NCBI GenBank assembly: GCA_947311845.1
Contig: CAMZMU010000111.1
Span: forward strand, 14,824,799-14,888,798
DNA from: Poa pratensis
Taxonomy: Eukaryota; Streptophyta; Magnoliopsida; Poales; Poaceae
Length of the DNA stretch: 64,000 bases
Reading direction: 5' to 3'
Below, piece by piece: positions 1 through 11,091 of the stretch. The notes under the pieces were generated by a model. The model ran no database searches. It was not told the origin of the DNA and saw nothing but the letters and a program-made list of their open reading frames with translations. Position numbers and translations under genes: made by a program. Position 1 is the first letter of the stretch, and every line of letters starts with the position of its first letter.

Positions 1-2
1 GA

Positions 3-1175
3 CTTGAGAAAGCCCACAAGGCTTTAGAAAGTGAACACTCTCTCCTTATCAAGTCTCATGATCAACTCCAAACTCAACTATCTAAGAATGATGAGCCTGG
101 CAAGTTGTCTTCTTCCAATTCTAATGATAATGATGCTTGTGCTACTAACTCCACTTCTTGTGAAGCATCTACTTTGAAGGAGAATGTTGAGCTAAGGGCT
201 CAACTTGAGTTGCTAACTAGCAAGTATAGGAAATTGGAAGAAAGTCATGAAAAGCTATCTAGCTCTAATGATGATCTTCTAGCATCCTATGCTAGGCTAA
301 AGTTAGCTCATGAGGCTATCACTACAAAGGTAACATCTATTGAGCCTCATGTGGACAAAGGCACAACTTCGACTAAAAATGCTTTATTGCCATGTGCTAG
401 TCCTAGTGATTCATCCACTCACAATATTGCTAAATCTTGTGATGAATTACTGTCCATGCCTTGTTTCTCTAACAATGAAGCCTCTACTTCCTCTAGTGTT
501 TGTGTTAATACTAACCATGTAGAGGAATTAAATGAGCTCAAGGCCCAAGTCACTTCTTTGAAGAAAGACTTGAAAAAGCGTCATGTTGGGGATTCTACAC
601 TTGACAATATGTTGAGTGTTCAAAGACGCCCCAATGACAAGAGTGGACTTGGATTCAACTCCAATATCAAGAACAAGTCCAAGTATAACAAGAAGAAAAA
701 GGGCCAAGAACAAGTTCAAGATTCGGCCAAGATTGTTTGCTTCAAGTGCAAAGTTGAAGGGCACCATGTTAGATCTTGCCCTTTGAAGAAGAAGGTTCTT
801 AGTGAGAAGCAACAAGGGAAGAAGCCTCAAGTTCAAACTCAAGTTCCTCAAGTTGAAGAACGGCCTCTTCCCAAGAAGAATCAAGCTACCCCTCCTCAAG
901 TCAAGACTCCAACTAAGAAGAGAGGAGGAAGTAGATGTTGCTACCTATGCCGTGAGAAGGGTCACCTTGCTTCTTCATGCACAAATGGTACCTTATCCAA
1001 CCCCATTATTATTAATGATGATTATTCTCTTCGGAAGGATAAGGTTGGCAATGTGTTTGCCAAATATGTTGGTACTCAAAGTGGTGTCAAGAAAAGAACC
1101 ATTTGGGTTGCCAAACCTATTGTGACTAACCTCTTAGGACCCAACTTGGTTGGGGACCAACAAGCTAAAACTTGA
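3..1175 (+). CDS. Retrotransposon gag-like protein with two zinc knuckles (5' partial)
   Basis: The frame is open from the left edge to a TGA at 1173-1175, so the start lies outside the window; 390 residues are visible. The first ~130 are rich in Leu, Glu, Lys and Ser in a heptad-like pattern that suggests coiled coil. A basic Lys-rich stretch follows, then two CCHC zinc knuckles: CFKCKVEGHHVRSC (bases 738-779) and CYLCREKGHLASSC (939-980), both C-x2-C-x4-H-x4-C. Such knuckles bind nucleic acid in retroelement Gag proteins. It belongs to the LTR element whose 3' LTR starts at 4291, inferred from the polypurine tract and LTR lying downstream on the same strand. No protease or polymerase domain is visible. 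It could instead be the tail of a longer Gag-Pol reading frame; that cannot be decided here. Confidence 0.7.
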   Translation, partial: LEKAHKALESEHSLLIKSHDQLQTQLSKNDEPGKLSSSNSNDNDACATNSTSCEASTLKENVELRAQLELLTSKYRKLEESHEKLSSSNDDLLASYARLKLAHEAITTKVTSIEPHVDKGTTSTKNALLPCASPSDSSTHNIAKSCDELLSMPCFSNNEASTSSSVCVNTNHVEELNELKAQVTSLKKDLKKRHVGDSTLDNMLSVQRRPNDKSGLGFNSNIKNKSKYNKKKKGQEQVQDSAKIVCFKCKVEGHHVRSCPLKKKVLSEKQQGKKPQVQTQVPQVEERPLPKKNQATPPQVKTPTKKRGGSRCCYLCREKGHLASSCTNGTLSNPIIINDDYSLRKDKVGNVFAKYVGTQSGVKKRTIWVAKPIVTNLLGPNLVGDQQAKT

Positions 1176-4100
1176 TCAATAGGTGTTGTTGGAGGGCATT
1201 GGAGACTTGGCTACATTATGAAGAATTAAGGGATCTTCATCTATTATATTCTCTCAAGCCAAGTCATTTGGATTATATTGTTCTATCTCATATCCAATGT
1301 TCCTCCTTGCGGTAACTTTTATTTAAATCATATATACATTGAAAGTTGCTTGCACCCTTGCATGTGTTAGGTTTTGTACCTCGCTAGTTTTTGTATGTGT
1401 TGTGCTCTCTACTTACTTATCTTGAGAAATCAAGTATGTGTATTTTGGTTTGCACATCATCTACTTGTTTTGAGCCTTATTGCTTTTATTTGCTATCTTA
1501 TCTTGTTGGCTCTCTTTGAGAGATTAATGGACTATCCTATTTTGGGGGAGTGATATGCTTCGTGCACTTCACAATCCTAAAATTGTGTATACATGAGGAA
1601 TACCACTTAGTGTTGATATATTAATATTATCTATTCTCTATGTGGTATGTCATGCTCATGAGAAATTCAAATTCTATAATATCCATTAATTTCTCGAGTT
1701 GGTTTTGTTTGCCTCTTGTTTTAAAATGAATGGATTATCACATTATGGGGGAGTAATAAGCTTGTGCATATTACAAACCTAGAAAATGTGAACATGTGAG
1801 GTATTGCCACCTAGAATTGATTTGTTAATAATCTTATTCCTATGTGGCATGTTGCTCAAACAAGTTCCATATTTGCCTAAATGATTTTATTTACTCACTC
1901 TTTTGGATCTTGTTTGTGATGGACATTCTTGGTACGGTTTTCCCCAAATATGTTCGCATATCCTTTTGGGAAATCGATTTCTTCAAGCTACTCTTTGTAG
2001 TGGCTTTGCATGATCGCGTGAATACTTGAAGCTATCAAGAATATCTATCTTTTAAGCTTTGGCCTTTAAATCTTATCTTTTGACCATATGCTTATTTGTT
2101 GTGAAGTGGGTCTTCAATATCACTTCTTTATACCACCGAGAATTATCTCTATATACTCCTTGTCCATGACAAGCGATCCTCATAATTGTGGTGGAATTTG
2201 TAGACCATCTTCACTTTGGTTTTTGCTTTGAATTTGCCTTAATTTTATTGCCAAGGATTTATTTTGATCTAACTCCTCTCGTCTTCCTTGTATCTTTTGG
2301 ATCTTTGTTGCACTACTCAAAATTTGTTTTATGCCTTCTTCGTTAGGAAAAGCAATGATCCCAATCTTGTGCATTCACGTTCAAAAGTTATACTTCTTGA
2401 TAATGCACTATTCTTGGGGAAGCTATCCTACATTGAGTAGAACATCATTCTTTAAATTGGTTTTGCATCTTATTGCTTTTCTTGAGCATGATTAGTGTTT
2501 CAATAATATGTGTGGAGAGTGATGATCCCAATTATGTGCATTTTGCATTCAAATGCAAGATCATAAATAATGCACATTTCTTGGGGGAGCAATCCTATAT
2601 GCTTTTGAACATTAGTTGTCTTCAATTGATATTTGATCCCGATGACGTGTCTCTTTGGAAGACAAACATTTCTCGTCTTGGTACTTTGTGCCATCATGAG
2701 AAGTGTAGAGGGTTTGGTTTATTCCTTGATGATATTTTCATCAATTGGTATCTTACTTTCATTTGGCATCTTTTCAAAGTGGTATCTTCAATCATGTGTT
2801 GATTTGGGTGTTTGATATAATTTGGACAGTTTTCTTTCTTGTCACACTTGTGTGTGCTTTCTTGGCTTAATTGGTATTGTGTCCAATTTATATCTCATTT
2901 GGGTCTCGGAAGTCTTGTGCATGCATATTTACTATGTATATCTTATGGCATGCTTACTTTCGTTGATCTAATATATAGGATAAACTCCATCAAATCCTAA
3001 ATGGCTAAGATGTGCATGAAATTCAATTTCATATCAATATGCACATATTTATGTGGAGTTTGTCCTATGTATTGTAGTTGCTCTAACTACTTTGGACCCA
3101 ATGAGTTTGGGAACCATGGTGTACTTGAATTTGTTTTAGGTACACTTGAGATGCTTTGGAAGCTTGTCTCATTTACAAGGAAGGTGTAATCACCATGTGA
3201 TTATTGGAGCCAAGCTCGGATGATTGTGAACTCTTATCTTCTACATCAACAATGCTATCTCGGTAACAAGTATCTACCTCATGCATACATTTCTAGCTTT
3301 CAACCTTGTGTAGGTTGTATCTTGGCATGAATTTCCTTTGTGCGATACTTGTTATCCTTCTCGGAGCATCCCTTTTATCACCTTATCCCTTGTGGATACT
3401 TTTGATGCTATGATGAGTGTGTATTGGAAGTTCATCTATATTCCTTTAAGATAAAATTGAGCTTTGTGCTATGCTTTAAAGCAAAGATCTTATTGATATA
3501 TATATGACTTCCACTAGGATATCATGTTCTTCACCGTAGTATCTATTTTATGTGTGCATGTTTCTTTGTGGACTTATATCTTCGTGATTGATGTCCACTT
3601 AGAAATTTATATACATGAGAAAGTTACATCTTTATTTGGTATTCCAATTCTTTAGTGACCACCTCTTATTGCTTTTGATTCTTTTGGTGGTTTCTAAAAA
3701 GTCACAAGCTTTGCCTTTCATTTGGTATACTTTTGCATCTTAATAAGCTTGTGGACCTATTTGCTACTCTTTTGTTTGTGTTCAAAATTATCTAGGAGGG
3801 AGTGAGGATTCCATGTTGTGCATACCATATTGCAATGCAAATCCTACATTGTGCACGTACCTTGGGGAGTTCCCTCTTGATTTAAGAACACTTCTTCGGA
3901 TTCTTTTGTTTGCTAGCTTCTTTCGTCGAAGTATCTTTCTCCTTGATATTCTTTTGCAATTTTTGGATCTTCAATATAGTTTGATCTCCATCCATATATT
4001 CGTCATTGGATATGTGCATTTGATTTCACTCATATTATGAGAAATGCACACATTATGGGGGAGCTCTTCCTATATTGGCCTTCCAAATTTTCCTCCCATT

Positions 4101-4276
4101 TCGGCAATCGATGCCAATGGGGGAGAAGTTTAGAGGGTTTAAGGGAGTTGGTTTATGCTTGAGCTTCGTTCTTAAGAATTTGCCTTTCTTGCTCTTGTAT
4201 CCTTGCTCTTTGTGTTGCATGGTTACTTAATTCATTATATATATAAACCCTCGTAAAGGGATTGTCATCAATTACC
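1176..4276 (+). other. Non-coding internal region of the first LTR element, with repeated TGGGGGAG tracts
   Basis: About 3.1 kb of T-rich sequence with only short chance reading frames. The polypurine-like octamer TGGGGGAG occurs at 1543, 1746, 2582, 4056 and 4118 as well as in the true polypurine tract at 4281, with a near copy at about 2415. The first two copies are 203 bp apart and their flanks are similar, so part of the region is a diverged tandem duplication. I see no domain. Confidence 0.55.
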
Positions 4277-4290
4277 AAAATGGGGGAGAT
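4277..4290 (+). promoter_or_regulatory. Polypurine tract of the first LTR element
   Basis: AAAATGGGGGAGAT lies directly before the LTR start TGAAAGGGCATG at 4291, the expected place for the plus-strand primer of an LTR retrotransposon. It sits in the loop of an inverted repeat: 4259-4280 pairs with 4320-4341 inside the LTR (22-nt arms, one mismatch). Confidence 0.75.
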
Positions 4291-4551
4291 TGAAAGGGCA
4301 TGTGTTGCCCCATGCGTGGTTTTGGTAATTAATGACAATCCTTATGGACTAATGTTTGCATTGAGATATCTTTATAGATCTTGTCCATGAAGAAGTTTGG
4401 AGTTCATTTTGTTGGACTCTAGAAGATTACATGATGATCAATGCTCTATTCAAGGGTTTATATGAAGAATGGTCATGTGTAGAGTGGAGCATTTTGCAAG
4501 TATGTCTTGAAGGATTCAAGACATCATCTTTGTGAAACGGAGCTTAGCGAG
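4291..4551 (+). repeat. 3' LTR of first LTR element, left part (interrupted)
   Basis: The LTR begins TGAAAGGGCATG after the polypurine tract and is cut at 4551 by the Athila-type insertion. It resumes at 12685 and ends CCTTTCA at 14894, so the termini TGAAAGG/CCTTTCA are inverted. The assembled LTR is about 2,471 bp. The matching 5' LTR is outside the window, so its TSD cannot be checked. Confidence 0.75.
4547..4551. repeat. Target-site duplication GCGAG, left copy
   Basis: GCGAG directly precedes the LTR start TGATACGTCTC and recurs at 12680-12684 directly after the element's last base. This perfect 5-bp duplication fixes both ends of the element. Confidence 0.9.
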
Positions 4552-6145
4552 TGATACGTCTCAAACGTATCTATAATTTTTGATGTTCCATGCTTGTTTT
4601 ATACCAATTGCTACATGTTTTGCATCTACTTTATATCACTTTTATACATTTTTTGGGACTAACCTATTAACAAGATGCCGAAGTGCCAGTTCCTGTTTTC
4701 TGCTGTTTTTGTATTCCAGAAAAGCTAGTCTGGAAATATTCTCGGAATTGGACGAAACTACACGGGGGTGCCTATTTTTCCAGAACACACCTGACGGAGC
4801 GAAGGAGCAGCAGAGGAGGGCCACCAGGGCCACACGCCACAGGGCGCGGGCCCCCCTCTGCCGCGCCCTGGGTGGTGTGGGCCCCTCGGGGGTCCGCAGC
4901 CGCCGCCCTTTCGCCTACTTATTCCCCCCGACGCGAAAACCCTAAGTACCTGAGCAAATATCCACGAAAAGATCCAGAGACGCCGCCGTCGTCAACCCTA
5001 GCTCGGGAGGGTTCAGAACCTCTTCCCGGCACCCTGCCGGAGAGGGGAATCGTCACCGGAGGCTTCTACATCGCCATGCCTGCCTCCGGAGTGATGCGTG
5101 AGTAGTTCATCCTTGGACTACGGGTCCATAGCAGTAGCTAGATGGTTGTCTCTCCACTTTGTGCCATCATGTTTAGATCTTGTGAGCTGCCCTACATGAT
5201 CAAGATCATATTATTGTAATGCTACATGTTGTGTTTGCTGGGATCCGATGAATATTGAATATTATGTCAAGTTGATTATCAATCTATCTTATATGTTATT
5301 TAAGATCTTGCATGCTTTCCGTTACTCGTAGATGCTTTGGCCAAGTAGATGCTTGTAACTCCAAGAGAGAGTATTTATGCTAGATAGTGGGTTCATGTCT
5401 CCGTTTAACCTGGGACAGTGACAGAAAGTTCTAAGGTTGTGGATGTGCTGTTGCCACTAGGGATAACCTAACGATGCTATGTCCACGGCATATGTGTTTG
5501 TTTACATTACGCACTTTACTTAATGCAATTATCCGTTGCTTGCAACTTAATACCAACGGGGGACTCGGATGACAACCCGGCGGTGGATTATTAGTCATAG
5601 ATGCTGTTGGATAACGATCTATGTATTATGTCGTAATGCCCAATTAAATATCATAGTAGTCAACATGTCATGTATATGCATTGTCATGCGCTCACTATTC
5701 GTCAATTGCCCAGCTGTAATTTGTTCACCCAACATGTTAGTTATCTTTTATGGAGAGACACCACTAGTGAACTGTGGACCCCGGTCCATTCTTTTACACT
5801 GATTAAACAACCACAAACTGCAAACTGTTCCTTTTTCATTCTCTGCAATTTAATACTCATTTTCCACACCATACGTTTAATCCTTTGTTTTCAGCAAGCC
5901 AGTGAGATTGACAACCTCACTGTTTCGTTGGGGCAAAGTAGTTTGATTGTGTTGTGTGCAGATTCCACGTCAACAGTCCAGACTCCCTGCGACAGCTATT
6001 TTTCTGGCGCCGTTGACAACCTTCTGAAGAGTTGCTGCTCCTACTGGTTCGATAACCTTGGTTTCTTTCTGAGGGAAAACTTGCTGCTGACTACATCATA
6101 CCTTCCTCTTGGGGTCTCCCAACGAACGTGTGTTTCACGTCATCA
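4552..6145 (+). repeat. 5' LTR of the 4552-12679 Athila-type element
   Basis: 1,594 bp, beginning TGATACG and ending GTCATCA. Compared base by base with 11092-12679, it has one substitution and five short indels, all in or beside short repeats. A GC-rich block with a CCCTAA-type leader lies in the middle (about 4790-5070). Confidence 0.9.
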
Positions 6146-6156
6146 AGCTATTTTTC

Positions 6157-6174
6157 TGGCGCCGTTGCCGGGGA
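6157..6174 (+). promoter_or_regulatory. Primer-binding site, tRNA-Asp type
   Basis: TGGCGCCGTTGCCGGGGA begins 11 bp after the LTR end. It is complementary to the 3' end of plant tRNA-Asp, the primer used by Athila-type elements (established knowledge). The same 18-mer occurs at 24138-24155 in the second Athila-type element. Confidence 0.88.
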
Positions 6175-6353
6175 GACAGCAGTCTTCTGCAAGGGGAGTT
6201 TCACGCTTCCAATCTCTTTACTTTGTTTTTGTCTTGCTTAGTTTATTTTATTTTATCTTGTTTGCTTTCAATTATCAAAAACACAAAAAAATTAGTTACT
6301 TGCATCTAGTTTACTTTCAAGTTATTTTCTGTACTGTTTTTATTTCTGCTAAA

Positions 6354-8291
6354 ATGAGTACTCCTGAGAACACTAAGTTGTGTGATTTCACTAGCACGAA
6401 CAACAATGATTTCATATGCACACCTATTGCTCCACCTGCTGCTTCAGCAGAATTTTATGAAATTAAACCTGCACTTTTAAATCTTGTTATGAAAGAGCAA
6501 TTTTCTGGTGTTAGTACTGATGATGCTGCTGTTCACCTTAATAACTTTGTTGAACTTTGTGAAATGCAAAAGCTCAAGGAAGTAGATGGTGATATTATTA
6601 AACTGAAACTTTTTCCTTTCTCCTTGAGAGGACGTGCTAAAGAATGGTTGCTATCTTTGCCTAGAAATAGTATTGATTCATGGACTAAATGCAAAGATGC
6701 TTTTATTGGAAAATATTATCCTCCTGCTAAGATTATTTCTTTGAGAAGTAGCATAATGAATTTTAAGCAATTTGATAATGAACATGTTGCTCAAGCATGG
6801 GAGAGAATGAAATCATTGGTTAAAAATTGTCCCACTCATGGACTGACTACTTGGATGATCATCCAAACCTTCTATGCAGGATTAAATTTTTCTTCGAGGA
6901 ATTTATTGGATTCGGCCGCTGGAGGTACCTTTATGTCCATCACTTTGGGTGCTGCAACAAAGCTTCTTGATGATATGATGATTAATTATTCTGAGTGGCA
7001 CACCGAGAGAGCTCCAACAGGTAAGAAGGTAAATTCTGTTGAGGAAACCTCCTCCTTGAGTGCCAAAATTGATACTATTATGTCTATGCTTGCAAATGGT
7101 CAAACACATGTTGATCCAAATAATGTTCCTTTAGCTTCTTTGGTTGCTCAAGAAGAGCATGTTGATGTGAACTTCATTAAAAATAATAATTTCAACAACA
7201 ATGCTTATAGGAATAATTTTGGTAATAGCAATTATAGGCCCTATCCTTCTAATAGTGGCAATGGTTATGGAAATTCCTATAGTAACTCCTACAATAATAA
7301 TAAGAGTGTACCCTCTGATCTTGAAGTTATGCTTAAGGATTTTATTAGTACACAAACTGCTTTCAATAAAACTGTTGAGGAGAAATTTGGGAAAATTGAT
7401 GTGCTTTCCTCTAAAGTTGATAGTCTTGCTCTTGATGTTGACTTATTGAAACTAAAGAACATGCCTCATGATGTTAAAGAGAGCAAAACTCTCAATGCTA
7501 TACAAGTTAAAATTGATAACAATGTGAGGATGTTAGCTGAATTGCATGCTAGATGGGAAAGAGAGGATGAAATTGCTAGAAAGAACAATATTGCTAGAGT
7601 TTATACTATTACTACTTCTGAAAATGCTTCAAACTCAAGTGTTAACAAACCTCCTACCATTAATGGCAAGATAGTTGGTGTTGGTAATGTTTCCACTTCT
7701 ATTGCAAAATGTCCTAAATTGCCTGATAACTCTGAAACTGTCCTTGATAAAGATGCTGAAATTTCTAGCAATAAGGAAGAGAATAATTCCATTACTTTTG
7801 ATGATAATGACTTTGATTTTGATGGTTGCAATATTTCTGAAGTAATTAAGTTCTTGCAAAAGCTAGCTAGAAGTCCTAATGCTAGTGCTATAAACATGGC
7901 TTTTACTAAACATATTACTAATGCTCTCATACAAGTTAGGGAAGAGAAATTAAAACATGAAGCTTCTATCCCTAGGAAGTTAGAAGATGGTTGGGAGCCC
8001 ATCATTAAATTGAAATTGAATGACTTTGATTGCAATGCTTTGTGTGACCTTGGTGCTAGTATTTCTGTTATGCCTAAAAGATTATATGATATGCTTGATT
8101 TAGCACCTTTGGAAAATTGTTACTTGGATGTTCACCTTGTTGATTCTACTATTAAAAAACCTTTGGGAAGAATTGATGATGTTCTTATCATGGTTAACAA
8201 CAATTATGTCCCCGTTGATTTTATTGTCTTGGATATTGAGTGCAATCCATCATGCCCTATTGTGCTGGGAAGACCTTTTCTTAGACTGTAG
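6354..8291 (+). CDS. Athila-type Gag with C-terminal aspartic-protease domain, frameshifted near its end
   Basis: I chose the ATG at 6354, 180 bp after the primer site; the frame is open further upstream but only through LTR and leader sequence. It gives 645 residues. A retrotransposon Gag core spans about residues 45-225, with the family-typical stretches GRAKEWL and KYYPP. An Asn/Tyr/Gly-rich linker follows (about 275-320), then a retropepsin-like domain near the C-terminus with the plant variant active site CDLGAS and the later motif IVLGRPFL. The frame stops at 8289-8291. A different frame carries the expected continuation to a TGA at 8444-8446, so one base appears lost near 8285. No zinc knuckle is visible. 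Gag packages element RNA and the protease would mature it; there is no polymerase downstream. Confidence 0.85.
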   Translation: MSTPENTKLCDFTSTNNNDFICTPIAPPAASAEFYEIKPALLNLVMKEQFSGVSTDDAAVHLNNFVELCEMQKLKEVDGDIIKLKLFPFSLRGRAKEWLLSLPRNSIDSWTKCKDAFIGKYYPPAKIISLRSSIMNFKQFDNEHVAQAWERMKSLVKNCPTHGLTTWMIIQTFYAGLNFSSRNLLDSAAGGTFMSITLGAATKLLDDMMINYSEWHTERAPTGKKVNSVEETSSLSAKIDTIMSMLANGQTHVDPNNVPLASLVAQEEHVDVNFIKNNNFNNNAYRNNFGNSNYRPYPSNSGNGYGNSYSNSYNNNKSVPSDLEVMLKDFISTQTAFNKTVEEKFGKIDVLSSKVDSLALDVDLLKLKNMPHDVKESKTLNAIQVKIDNNVRMLAELHARWEREDEIARKNNIARVYTITTSENASNSSVNKPPTINGKIVGVGNVSTSIAKCPKLPDNSETVLDKDAEISSNKEENNSITFDDNDFDFDGCNISEVIKFLQKLARSPNASAINMAFTKHITNALIQVREEKLKHEASIPRKLEDGWEPIIKLKLNDFDCNALCDLGASISVMPKRLYDMLDLAPLENCYLDVHLVDSTIKKPLGRIDDVLIMVNNNYVPVDFIVLDIECNPSCPIVLGRPFLRL

Positions 8292-8477
8292 GTGCTATTA
8301 TTGATATGAAAGAAGGGAATATAAAATATCAATTTCCTCTCAAGAAAGGTATGGAACACTTTCCTAGGAAGAAGATTAAGCCACCTTATGATTCTATTGT
8401 TCGAACAAATTACAATGTTGATGCTTCTTCACTTGGTAATACTTGATGCATGCTTTGTGCCTAGCTAAAAGGCGTTA

Positions 8478-8505
8478 AAGAAAAGCGCTTATGGGAGGCA
8501 ACCCA
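8478..8505 (+). other. Conserved post-gag motif with TGGG-AGGCAA-CCCA stem-loop
   Basis: About 30 nt after the corrected gag-protease stop comes CCTAGCTA, an AAAGAAAAGCGCTT block and TGGGAGGCAACCCA. The last part can fold as a 4-bp stem with an AGGCAA loop. The same order occurs at the same distance after the last coding frame of the other Athila-type element (26561-26590), where the stem closes with C-G instead of T-A. The function is unknown. Confidence 0.55.
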
Positions 8506-11091
8506 TTTTATTTTTCTGCAATTTTTCTTTTATTGAGTCAAGGAGTTTGTTTACTTCTGTAGCAACTCCTTTGTATCTTTATTTTCTCGCATTGTTGTGC
8601 CAAGAGTAGCCTCTAATGATAAGATGATGCTTAATTTTGATTGCTGCGCAGAAACAGATTTTTGCTGTTCACTGTACGAAATTCCTAAAATCACCAGATT
8701 GTTAATTAAATCTGAAATTTTTGTGCGTAATCTTTATGAATGTCTGAAACTTTCATTAGTTCAGAGTTTCTCGATCTGAGCGTCGTAAGTGCCTCGAAAA
8801 AATTCGTCTTTGCGGACTGTTCTGTTTTAGACAGATTATGCCTTTTTATTTTTGCATTCTCTCTTTTACTAGTGTTGAGTGAAATTCTTTTTTGGGTGGA
8901 AGAGCTTCACATAACATCAGTGGCTGTAGCTAATGTTTAAAGTAACAAATCATATTGCGTCTTTATAGAACATGTGAATTTTTGATTATGCACTAACCCT
9001 CTAATGAGATCTACTTTGAGTTTGGTGTGACGGAAGTTTTCAAGGGTCAAGAGAGAAGGATGATATAATAGGATCAAGAAGAGTGAAGAGCTTAAGCTTG
9101 GGGAGGCTCCCATGGATCTCCCCAGCATATTTCAAGAAGACTCAAGCGTCTAAGCTTGGGGATGCCCAAGGCATCCCCTTCTTCATCGTCAAAATTATCA
9201 GGTCATCTCTAGTGAAACTATATTTTAATTCTTTCACATCATATGTGCTTTTCTTGGAGCGTCTGTGTGCTTTTATTTTCAGTATTGCATTTTATTTTCA
9301 ATAAAGCTTGACTGGACCCTAGCATTCTTGATTGGGAGAGAGACACGCTCCGCTTTTTCATGAGAATACTCCTATTCTTCACTTATATTTGTTGAGTATT
9401 CATATCTAGCGCTGTTCAGCTTTTAGCTCTTGTTTTCATGTATCTCTTGTCAGAGCTATTAGCTTTCTTTTGTAGAAAGTACTCTCTTGCTTCACTTATA
9501 TTTGTTTGGAGAGTTGATGAAATAAATTGATTGGTGTTTGGTTGGTTCAGAAAATGTTGCATGTGGTAATTGGTATAAGGAAAAACTTGCTTAATCTTGT
9601 AGATCACTAAAATGGATAACTTGATGCTTGTCAATTGTTTTGAGTTAACAAGTAGATCATGATTAAATTGTGCATCACATGAGTTAAGCCTATTAGTGAA
9701 GAACTACCGTAAAGCTTGTTGAAAATTTGGTTTGCATCGGTGGTACCTCTAAGGTCTAGATATTTTCTAATAACAGGGTTTGGTTAACAAGGAAGACGGT
9801 ATGAAGTCTTATAACGTTTGCAATATGTTTGTCATATAAAACTTGGTGTACGGGTTGATATTCTTGTTTGCTTACATAACCTTGCTAGCCTAAACTCTGT
9901 ACTGAGAGGGAATGCTTCTCGTGCATCCAAATCCTTGAGCCAAAATCCATGCCATTTGTGTCCACCATAACTACCTATATGTGGTATTTCCTTGCCACTC
10001 CAAGTAAATTTTTCATGTGCTACCTTTAAATTATTCAAAATGTTATTATTCCCTTTTTGTGTCAATGTTTACTAGCTCATGAGGAATTAGTGTGGTTATT
10101 CTTTATTCTATTTGTCGAGTGGACTTTTACACCTGGACTAGTGGCATATACATCCGCTTATCCAATAACTTGCAAAAAGAGCTGGCAACGGGGTGCCCAG
10201 TCCCAATTAATTACAACTTTAACCAATTAATTCTCTTCACACTTTTGCCCTGATTCATCAGTAAGCAATGACAAACAGTGAAATACCTGAATGTGTGTAA
10301 ACCAAAGAGAAAGAGGGATGATCTGCCTTGCTGGTAGAAATAACGTCCTTCATGGGAGCCGCTCTTAAAAGTCCGTTCGACAGGTAGAATACTGTTCTCA
10401 CCCGCTACCATTCGTTGACAATTAACAAACACCTCTCAAAAATAGATACTCCTCCATGGTATGTGATTGATGGAAGGCACCCGAGGATTCGGTTAGCCAT
10501 GGCTTGTGTTAGCAAGGTTGGGAGGAGTATCAAATATTTTATGCAATCTCTATATGCTTTCAAAAACCTAAAAGCTCTAGCACATGATTTAATCCCTGCT
10601 TCCCTCTGCGAAGGGCCTTTCTTTTACTTTTATGTTGAGTCAGTTTTCCTATTCTTTCTGTCTTCCACAAGCAAACACTAGTGTCAACTTTGTTACAACA
10701 TGCGTTATATGCAATGTATTGGACTTGTTATACTACTTTGTGTTGACAATATCCATGAGATAAATATGTTGAAATGCTAAATTCTTCCTTTGTGTTGATT
10801 AAATACCTTTTGTTAGAAACTATTGCTTTATGAGTTAACACTTATGCAAAACTGTTTGATGCTTGTCTCGAAAGTACTATTCATGAAAACGTTTAGCTTG
10901 TGTGATTCATTGTTTACTCATTATCTATTTGGTAGCAAATTATAGACCATTGACTTGGATCACTTCATTCATTTACATGTGCCTTGCAATATTATATGAT
11001 CAAGATTATGATAGTAGCATGTCACCTCAAAAATTATTTGTTTTTATCGTTTACCTACTCGAGGACGAGTAGGAACTAAGCTTGGGGATGC
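8506..11091 (+). other. Non-coding 3' internal region of Athila-type element 1
   Basis: About 2.6 kb without a credible reading frame where a full element would carry polymerase and env-like genes. The polypurine-like AAGCTTGGGGA recurs at about 9095 and 9153 before the true tract at about 11078-11091. The rest is AT-rich sequence without recognisable domains. Confidence 0.6.

Noticed and set aside
5670..6353. Long upstream extension of the Athila-type gag frame
   Set aside because: It runs through LTR and primer-site sequence, which is not translated in this class; the ATG at 6354 fits.
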